DNA from: DASUFH01 sp036274645
Lineage (GTDB): Bacteria; Acidobacteriota; Terriglobia; 20CM-2-55-15
Reading direction: 5' to 3'
DNA length: 10,838 nucleotides
NCBI GenBank assembly: GCA_036274645.1
Contig: DASUFH010000067.1
Location: forward strand, 1-10,838
A model generated the notes under the pieces. The model was not told the DNA's origin and made no database searches. It was given only the letters and a program-made list of their open reading frames with translations. Made by a program: the position numbers and the translations under genes. Below are positions 5,903-10,838 of the stretch, piece after piece; position 1 is the stretch's first letter, and the number at the start of each line of letters is the position of its first letter.

Positions 5903-7729
5903 CTAATCGCAGGCTTCGGTTATACAAATCGATTCGAGGGTACGTCCGAACGGCGGCGGAGTGAGTCCCTGTTCGACCATCAGCCTCCGGATCAACATGC
6001 CGGCTTCCGGATGCGGAATCGCCGACTGGACGCCGACACGAACCAGTCCATCGGCATAGTCCACAGGCTGCCAGGTATGAACGGCCAGTTCGCCGCCACG
6101 ATTGTCGGTGTTGCCGTAGTCGCGCACATCCAGGCGCGCGCCGTGGTCAACGAGAGCCTGAATCACTTCGACGCGGCCCTTGTGCGCCGCGCCATGCATG
6201 GCGGTGCGCCCGGTGTCCGCCTGAATATTCGGGTCGACCCCGAGATCGAGAAGCATCTTGACCGCTTCGAGCGTGGACTCCGGAGACCATTCGAACGTTA
6301 CGCCCTCGACCCAGCCGATACCGGCCGCCACCTGCAGCGGCGTGACGTTAAGAACGGTGTTGATCTTCGGATCGGCGCCGCGCGCCAGGAGCAACTTCAT
6401 CAGAATCAGGTCGCCGGATTGCGCCGCGCGCAGGAACGGGGTGGCGCCGTTTTCGTCGAGCCACTGGTTGGTGAAGACGGTGCGCGTATCGGTGCTGTCC
6501 TTCATGCGGGCGTTCACGTCCGCGCCTTTGTCGAGAAGGATCCTGATGAAGTCCAGGTGATCCATGTCCGGCTTGCGGACAGGATAGTCCCCGTTTTCGA
6601 TATTCCGGTTGTCCGTCGCCAGGTACAGCGGTGTCCATCCGCCGTGGTTGGCGAGATTCGGATCGGCGCCGCGCTCGAGAAGAAAGACGCCCAGTTTGTA
6701 GTTGCGGTTCTGGGTGGCGGCCAGCAGGGCGCTCCAGCCGTAACCGGTCACCTGATTGACGTCGGCGCCGGCGTCGACGAGGACGCGAGCGGTTTCGATA
6801 TCGCCGGACCGGGCGGCGTAGACCAGGGCGGTCAGTTCGCCGGCGTCGATGGGTTGGTTGCCTCCTCGCGGTGGGGCGGCGTCGTCATCTCCCTGCCCTG
6901 CGCCCTGCCCTGCGCCGCGCGCCGCGCCATTGCCTCGCGCGCCACGCGCTCCCCGACCACCGGCGCCCAGAGGCGGAGACGCTTCCCCGGCGGCGCGCGC
7001 CGCGCCCTGCGCCGCAACCTGCTTGCGAGGATCGTTCGCCTTGCCCAGCGCCGGCCCGCGTGGACGCGCTGCGGCGCTCGAGCGCGCGCCGACATCGGCG
7101 CCCCGCTCAATCAACAGTTTTGCGGCTGCGGCGTGCGATTCGTCCGCCGCCCACATCAGAGCCGTTGTGCCGCGCAGACTCTCCCGCGCATTGACCTCCG
7201 CGCCCGCATCAATCAGAGCGCGCATTGCATCGAGCCCTCCGGCCCGCGAAGCCAGCATGAGATTCGTCTTGCCGGTTGGCAGTTCTTCATTGGGATTCGC
7301 TCCGGCTTTGAGGAACGCTCTCACAAGCGGCCCATCGCCGCTTGCACTGGCCAGCGAAAGGGGAGTCGCGCCATCACGATTGGCGGCATGGACGTTGGCG
7401 CCAGCCCGGATCAGCGCGTTGGCCATGTCGAGGTCCAGCCGATAGGCCGCCCAATGCAGAGCGGTGGCGCCATCGGCTTGAGCCGCGTTGACGTCGACGT
7501 GTTTTTCCAGCAGAGAAACCACCGCCGCCCTGTCGCCGCGCATGGCGGCGTCGGCAATCTCGCTGGGAGCGGCGGCAAACAGGGGGATCGTGAGTAGAAC
7601 GAGCGCGGCGAACGGGAGGAACGCGAGAAGTCCGGCGCGATTGTTTGCCCTCACCCGTCGCGCTACGCGCTCCCCCCTCTCCCGCGCGTAGCGCGGAAGA
7701 GGGCCGGACCCGGTGGTCCTGAAATTCAT
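5903..7729 (-). CDS. Exported ankyrin-repeat protein linked to DUF1552/DUF1592 partners
   Basis: 608 residues. The start at 7729 has GGAGG six bases upstream; ATG at 7735 abuts that site, and ATG at 7825 has none. Order: an Arg-rich N-terminus (about 1-30, partly coded by a REP-like palindrome), signal peptide or anchor about 34-54 ending AAAP, five ankyrin repeats (about 55-216), a Gly/Ala/Arg linker (217-295), then about six further repeats (296-535), some with long loops. Repeats show DGATALHWAA, GANVHAANR and DGATPLSLA type sequence. The C-terminus has VDYADGLVRVGVQSAIPHPE and ends ESICITEACD with two Cys (Cys600 and Cys607), which I associate from memory with an acidobacterial family found beside DUF1592/DUF1552 genes. 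Ankyrin repeats bind proteins, so an extracytoplasmic adaptor or scaffold for those partners is inferred. It follows the DUF1552 gene after 126 bases on the same strand. No catalytic motif is seen. Confidence 0.9.
   Translation of the reverse strand: MNFRTTGSGPLPRYARERGERVARRVRANNRAGLLAFLPFAALVLLTIPLFAAAPSEIADAAMRGDRAAVVSLLEKHVDVNAAQADGATALHWAAYRLDLDMANALIRAGANVHAANRDGATPLSLASASGDGPLVRAFLKAGANPNEELPTGKTNLMLASRAGGLDAMRALIDAGAEVNARESLRGTTALMWAADESHAAAAKLLIERGADVGARSSAAARPRGPALGKANDPRKQVAAQGAARAAGEASPPLGAGGRGARGARGNGAARGAGQGAGQGDDDAAPPRGGNQPIDAGELTALVYAARSGDIETARVLVDAGADVNQVTGYGWSALLAATQNRNYKLGVFLLERGADPNLANHGGWTPLYLATDNRNIENGDYPVRKPDMDHLDFIRILLDKGADVNARMKDSTDTRTVFTNQWLDENGATPFLRAAQSGDLILMKLLLARGADPKINTVLNVTPLQVAAGIGWVEGVTFEWSPESTLEAVKMLLDLGVDPNIQADTGRTAMHGAAHKGRVEVIQALVDHGARLDVRDYGNTDNRGGELAVHTWQPVDYADGLVRVGVQSAIPHPEAGMLIRRLMVEQGLTPPPFGRTLESICITEACD
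6845..7081 (-). other. Low-complexity Gly/Ala/Arg linker inside the ankyrin gene
   Basis: Codes for residues about 217-295, between two ankyrin blocks. It has SSAAARPRGPALGK at its N-terminal end, GAGGRGARGARGNGAAR in the middle and QGDDDAAPPRGG at the end. It includes a perfect 12-base tandem duplication of CCCTGCCCTGCG (6891-6914, plus strand) coding for a repeated GAGQ. It is probably disordered and flexible, and may differ in length between relatives. Confidence 0.8.
7647..7704 (-). repeat. 58-base REP-like palindrome inside the 5' end of the ankyrin gene
   Basis: Bounded by GCCCTC (7647-7652) and GAGGGC (7699-7704), with internal inverted copies GCGCTACGCGC (7660-7670) and GCGCGTAGCGC (7684-7694). 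The CCCTCTCCCGCGCG(TAGC)GCGG type sequence resembles short extragenic palindromes dispersed in many GC-rich genomes. Here it lies eight codons after the ankyrin start and is read in frame without a stop, contributing an Arg/Glu-rich stretch (about residues 9-28) ahead of the hydrophobic signal segment. Confidence 0.65.
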
Positions 7730-7735
7730 TCGCAT

Positions 7736-7740
7736 CCTCC
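7736..7740 (-). promoter_or_regulatory. Ribosome binding site that fixes the ankyrin start
   Basis: Minus strand GGAGG, within GGGAGG, is six bases before the ATG at 7729 and directly adjacent to the ATG at 7735. Spacing therefore favours 7729. The two ATGs are in frame, differing by two residues. Confidence 0.75.
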
Positions 7741-7748
7741 CTGGCAGC

Positions 7749-7852
7749 CCGTGGCAGAAGTCCTGACGCTGAAAACCCGGAAGCTTAAAACCGTTGATGA
7801 GTCTGGAAGACTTGAACACAGGCATTCGAGGTTTCGTACCTTTCTGCCACGG
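7749..7852. repeat. Inverted repeat spanning the DUF1552-ankyrin gap
   Basis: CCGTGGCAGAA (7749-7759) and its exact inverse TTCTGCCACGG (7842-7852) enclose 82 bases that fill nearly the whole gap between the two genes. Inside is a small hairpin AGTCT-GGA-AGACT (7800-7812), and the right end carries CTGCC-AC-GGCAG (7844-7855). It could be a transcript stem that stabilises or attenuates the message, or a short element with terminal inverted repeats. No promoter is evident in the gap. Confidence 0.55.
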
Positions 7853-7855
7853 CAG

Positions 7856-9205
7856 CTAGAGGTTCTCCAGCCGGCCCGTGCTGTCGCCGATCTCGTCCAG
7901 ATGGATATCGAACCGGTCCAACACGCTCAGCAGCAGGTTGCCGGTTGGAATGGTCCTCGAGGGATACGCGATATGACGTCCTCCCTTGAGCCGCCCACCG
8001 GCGCCGCCTACCAGCGCATGCGGCACATCGTGATGCAGGTGCTGATTCGAGTTGCCCATGTTCGAGCCATAGAGAATCAATGTGTGGTCGAGCAGCGTTC
8101 CATCGCCATCGGGCGTCGTCGCGAGCTTTTCGATGAAATAGGCCAGCATCTTCACGTGATACTGATTGATCCGCGCCAGCTCGTTGATTCGCCGCGGATC
8201 TTCGCCGTGATGCGACGCGCCGTGAAACCCGACCGTCGGGGCATCACACGCCGGATACGTCCGTCCGGTCAGGTCGCGGGCAAACAGCATCGTGCCGACA
8301 CGCGTCATGTCGGCTCGAAACGCGAGGGCCAGCAGATCGAACATCAGCTTGATATGTTCGTCGAACGTCGGCGGAACGCCCACGGGAACGTCCATCGCCG
8401 CCGGCGCCACCGTCGAGGCCTTCATGGCAATCTGCAGCCGCCGTTCGATTTCCCGGACATCCTCGGCGTACTGATCCAGTCGCCGGCGGTCCGAAGCGCC
8501 CAGATCCACGCGCATGCGGGCCAGGCTGGAACCCAGTGAATCCAGGATGCTGCGATCCCGGGAGCGGCGGGCCGACCGTTCCTCGGGTGTGCTGCCGTCG
8601 CCGAACATCCGCTCGAACACGACCTGCGGATTCAGTTCCATCGGCAGTGGCTGGGTTGGCGTGGCCCACGAAATCGTATTCGTGTAGGTGCAGCTATATC
8701 CTTCGCCGCAACTGTTGGAATTGGGTCCCGGGTCCTCGACGGAAAACTGCATGGACGGCAGCAGATTGTCCTGTCCGATCTTTCCGGCAATGATCTGATC
8801 GATCGTCTTGCCCGCGTACACATCGGCGCCGGCGGTCTTCTTGGGCTTGTTCGCGCACAGAAACGCCGCCGCCACCCAGTGATCCGCGCCGGTTACCCCC
8901 GGAGGGGGTTCGGCCGATCGGGAATGCAAGCCGCTGAGAATGACGGTGTGATCCCGGAAGGGTTCGAGCGCCTTCCAGTTGAACGGAAACTCAGCGGGAA
9001 GCGGGCCCTCGTTTTCGGGGATCCAGTATCCAGGAGCCATGCCGTGCGGCACAAAACCCGCAAAGAAACGGGGCGTCGGGGTTGCCGCCGTCTGCGCCAG
9101 CGCAGTCGCCGCCGGAATCATGGCATCCAGCAGCGGCAGGGCCAGCGTCGCCCCCGCGCCACGCAGCAGCGTACGGCGGGAAATGGTCTTCCTGCTAATG
9201 AACAT
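7856..9205 (-). CDS. DUF1552 family protein, Tat-exported
   Basis: 449 residues, the usual length for DUF1552. The N-terminus carries a twin-arginine motif SRRTLL (9-14) followed by a hydrophobic stretch and cleavage near ALAQ (35-38), so export of a folded protein through Tat is predicted. Typical segments: RFFAGFVPHGMAPGYW (46-61), SGLHSR (91-96), GADHWVAAAFL (106-116), a paired-Cys region SCGEGYSCTYTNTISW (165-180) and a C-terminal YGSNMGNSNQHLHHDVPH (379-396), GGRLKGGRH (403-411). His/Asn-rich segments suggest metal or phosphate handling as in the related DUF1501 proteins, but no reaction is established. GGAGG lies seven bases before the ATG. The ATG shares one base with the TGA of the upstream DUF1592 gene (TGATG), so translation is probably coupled and the two products made together. 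Ends 126 bases before the ankyrin gene. Confidence 0.94.
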   Translation of the reverse strand: MFISRKTISRRTLLRGAGATLALPLLDAMIPAATALAQTAATPTPRFFAGFVPHGMAPGYWIPENEGPLPAEFPFNWKALEPFRDHTVILSGLHSRSAEPPPGVTGADHWVAAAFLCANKPKKTAGADVYAGKTIDQIIAGKIGQDNLLPSMQFSVEDPGPNSNSCGEGYSCTYTNTISWATPTQPLPMELNPQVVFERMFGDGSTPEERSARRSRDRSILDSLGSSLARMRVDLGASDRRRLDQYAEDVREIERRLQIAMKASTVAPAAMDVPVGVPPTFDEHIKLMFDLLALAFRADMTRVGTMLFARDLTGRTYPACDAPTVGFHGASHHGEDPRRINELARINQYHVKMLAYFIEKLATTPDGDGTLLDHTLILYGSNMGNSNQHLHHDVPHALVGGAGGRLKGGRHIAYPSRTIPTGNLLLSVLDRFDIHLDEIGDSTGRLENL

Positions 9206-10838
9206 CAGCGGGCCTCCGGAATTGTGGCGGCAGACTGAACGCCTCCGGCCATCTTCATGTTCATCCGGAACGGGTCACTCCGGATGATTCCACCGACGAC
9301 CGAGGAAAAGCGATAGCCGCCATCGGCGGACTCCTGGACGATCTTTCGGACAAGCGGCATGTCTTCGGCCTCGATACCCCGTCCCAGCGCGTACGTCAGC
9401 AGCTTTTCCGTGACGCTCCGGGCAAACTGGTCCGAATATCTCATGGCCAGCGCGCGCAGGCTCGCCGGTCCGTCGATGGGCGAGCCGTCCACGAATTTCC
9501 CGGCCGTGTCGATGGGGGATCCACCCTCTTCAGTCCGCCACATCCCGGTCGGATCGTAGTTTTCCATGGCGAGGCCAAGAGGTTCAAAAATCACGTGACA
9601 GGTCGCGCAGGAGGGATTGGAGTGATGCTGCTCCATGCGCTGCCTCATCGTTAGCTCCCTGGTATTACCGGCTGTATCGTGAACTGTTTCTTTAATTGCG
9701 GGAACGTTGGGCGGTGGGTCGGGAGCGCTGATTCCCAGGAATGTCTGCAGGAACCACTGCCCCCGATTGACCGGCGACGTGCGTGCCGCCTGCGACGTGA
9801 CGGTCAGGAGCGCGCCCTTTCCGAGAAGCCCGCGCCGCATTTCGAATTCGGGACCGAGCGTCACCCGCCGGAACTGGCTCCCATAGACATCCGGAATTCC
9901 GTAATGCCGCGCCAGGCGTTCATTCAGGAATGTGTAGTCTGCCGTAATGAGATCGAGAATGTTGCGGTCCTCACGCACGACACTGTCGAAGAACAGTTCG
10001 ATTTCCCGGCGGAACGCCACCCGGAGATTGCTGTCGAAATCCGGAAAGAGGTTCACCGCCGGTTCAACGGCCTGCATCTTCCGGACATTCAGCCATTGAC
10101 CGGTGAAGTTCGCGATCAGCGCCTCGGATTTTGGATCCGCCAGCATCCGTCGGGTCTGCGCGTCGAGCACGGATGGATCCGACAGTTTTCCCTGCTCGGC
10201 AGCGCTCAGCAGTTCCTCGTCGGGGATGCTGCTCCACAAGAAGAAGGAGAGGCGCGACGCCAGTTCCACGTCGTTGAGCCTGTACGGCTTTCCAGGCGCA
10301 GCACCGGCCGATTCGACTTCCCCGCGATAAATGAACTGCGGGTCGGCCAGAATCCGCTGGAGCGCCGCCTCGATTCCCGAATCAAAGGCGCCTTCACTGC
10401 GGCCCACCTCGTAGAACTGCATCAGCGTGGCCACGTCTTCCGGTTTGACGGGGCGCCGGAATGCGTGGCGCGCAAGGGTGGAAACGATTTCGCGAGCGCA
10501 GGCCGGTTCATTCGCGATCGACGAGGGCTTACAGACAAAGATCTTTCGCCGGCTGGACGATTCCGTCGCGCCTTTGACGTCGTACGGACCTTCGATCTGA
10601 ATCTGTCCGACATGGGGATAGAAGAGGTACCCGGAGATCTGCCCGGGTGAATTCATCGTGCGGACGAACGGCTTGTTGATCTCGTTGCCGGGCGCTTCGT
10701 TGGTGGCCAGAAACGCCACCCCGACCGTATGCAGTCCGGCTTTCACCGAAATGCGTGGAGTCTCGCCGATTTTGCCGACTCCACCGGTGCCGATTTCCTT
10801 ATCCCAGTCGAACAGCTTGACCCGTTCGCCGTCGATCA
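9205..10838 (-). CDS. DUF1592-type multidomain haem protein (PSD5-PSD4-PSCyt3-PSD2), 5' end beyond right edge
   Basis: 543 residues are visible; the frame stays open to the window edge, so a GTG at 10746 is not the start. Domains in visible numbering: DUF1595 (PSD5) about 100-172, with VCKPSS...CAREI paired Cys and HAFRRPV; DUF1592 (PSD4) about 185-312, YRLNDVELASRLSFFLW to TFLNERLARHYG; DUF1588 (PSCyt3) about 333-437, RRGLLGKGALLTVTS with the c-type haem motif CATCH (410-414, bases 9595-9609) and YDPTGMWR; DUF1585 (PSD2) about 440-525, ending IIRSDPFRM. Relatives usually carry an N-terminal cytochrome c and a DUF1587 domain, which should lie past the edge. Haem c attachment implies a periplasmic or surface redox protein. 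Targets are unknown; related Planctomycete proteins are only suspected of roles in polymer breakdown or electron transfer. It overlaps the DUF1552 start by one base. Confidence 0.95.
   Translation of the reverse strand, partial: IDGERVKLFDWDKEIGTGGVGKIGETPRISVKAGLHTVGVAFLATNEAPGNEINKPFVRTMNSPGQISGYLFYPHVGQIQIEGPYDVKGATESSSRRKIFVCKPSSIANEPACAREIVSTLARHAFRRPVKPEDVATLMQFYEVGRSEGAFDSGIEAALQRILADPQFIYRGEVESAGAAPGKPYRLNDVELASRLSFFLWSSIPDEELLSAAEQGKLSDPSVLDAQTRRMLADPKSEALIANFTGQWLNVRKMQAVEPAVNLFPDFDSNLRVAFRREIELFFDSVVREDRNILDLITADYTFLNERLARHYGIPDVYGSQFRRVTLGPEFEMRRGLLGKGALLTVTSQAARTSPVNRGQWFLQTFLGISAPDPPPNVPAIKETVHDTAGNTRELTMRQRMEQHHSNPSCATCHVIFEPLGLAMENYDPTGMWRTEEGGSPIDTAGKFVDGSPIDGPASLRALAMRYSDQFARSVTEKLLTYALGRGIEAEDMPLVRKIVQESADGGYRFSSVVGGIIRSDPFRMNMKMAGGVQSAATIPEAR

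Noticed and set aside
6011..7597. Long plus-strand open frame of 528 codons opposite the ankyrin gene
   Set aside because: It is a shadow of GC-rich, codon-periodic ankyrin repeats. Its product is Arg/Gly/Ala-rich without a recognisable domain, while the minus strand has clear ankyrin repeats, a signal peptide and a ribosome site.
7730..7825. Longer N-terminus for the ankyrin protein starting at 7825
   Set aside because: No ribosome site precedes it, it would run through the structured intergenic inverted repeat, and the 7729 start is well supported.
10746..10748. GTG as the start of the DUF1592-type protein
   Set aside because: The same frame continues without a stop to the window edge with plausible protein sequence (GERVKLFDWDKEIG), and the family's N-terminal domains are still missing.

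Overview
The window is GC-rich, densely coded bacterial DNA. The most likely source is an uncultured or soil member of the Acidobacteriota. This rests on family content, not on any marker gene: a DUF1592-type haem protein next to a Tat-exported DUF1552 protein and an exported ankyrin protein, a secreted beta-propeller opening with a W-x-Q-W-R-G-P stretch, and a CotH-type protein. Planctomycetes and Verrucomicrobia share some of these families, so the phylum call is moderate. No tRNA, rRNA, CRISPR array, phage gene or transposase gene was seen.

Layout. (1) Bases 1-1146, minus strand: the N-terminal 382 codons of the chromosome condensin SMC, cut by the left edge; its ATPase head carries an unusual Asn-Gly-His repeat insertion. 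(2) 1345-2682, plus: an exported PQQ-like beta-propeller protein, divergent from smc across a 198-base gap. (3) 2691-4142, minus: an exported CotH-family protein with an EF-hand, convergent with gene 2. (4) 4245-5336 and 5359-5766, plus: an exported protein with a methyltransferase-like motif (resembling the LIC_10091 / DUF7790 family) and a small membrane protein, probably one transcription unit, divergent from the CotH gene. (5) 5762-5862: a 101-base imperfect palindrome, MITE/REP-like, lying between convergent genes and supplying the stop codon of the membrane protein. (6) 5903-10838, minus: a tri-cistron reading right to left, with a DUF1595/DUF1592/DUF1588/DUF1585 protein carrying a c-haem motif (5' end beyond the right edge), then a DUF1552 protein whose start overlaps its stop by one base, then an exported ankyrin-repeat protein.

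How they fit. smc is housekeeping. Every other gene with a visible N-terminus encodes a predicted exported or membrane protein, so this is largely a cell-envelope region. The haem protein, DUF1552 protein and ankyrin protein look like one exported system: one tightly coupled pair plus a protein-binding partner. Its substrate is unknown.

Three structures do not belong to ordinary gene content: a 12-base tandem repeat inside smc, a second 12-base duplication in the ankyrin linker, and a REP-like palindrome translated in frame between the start codon and the signal peptide of the ankyrin gene. Stretches between genes are all under 300 bases.
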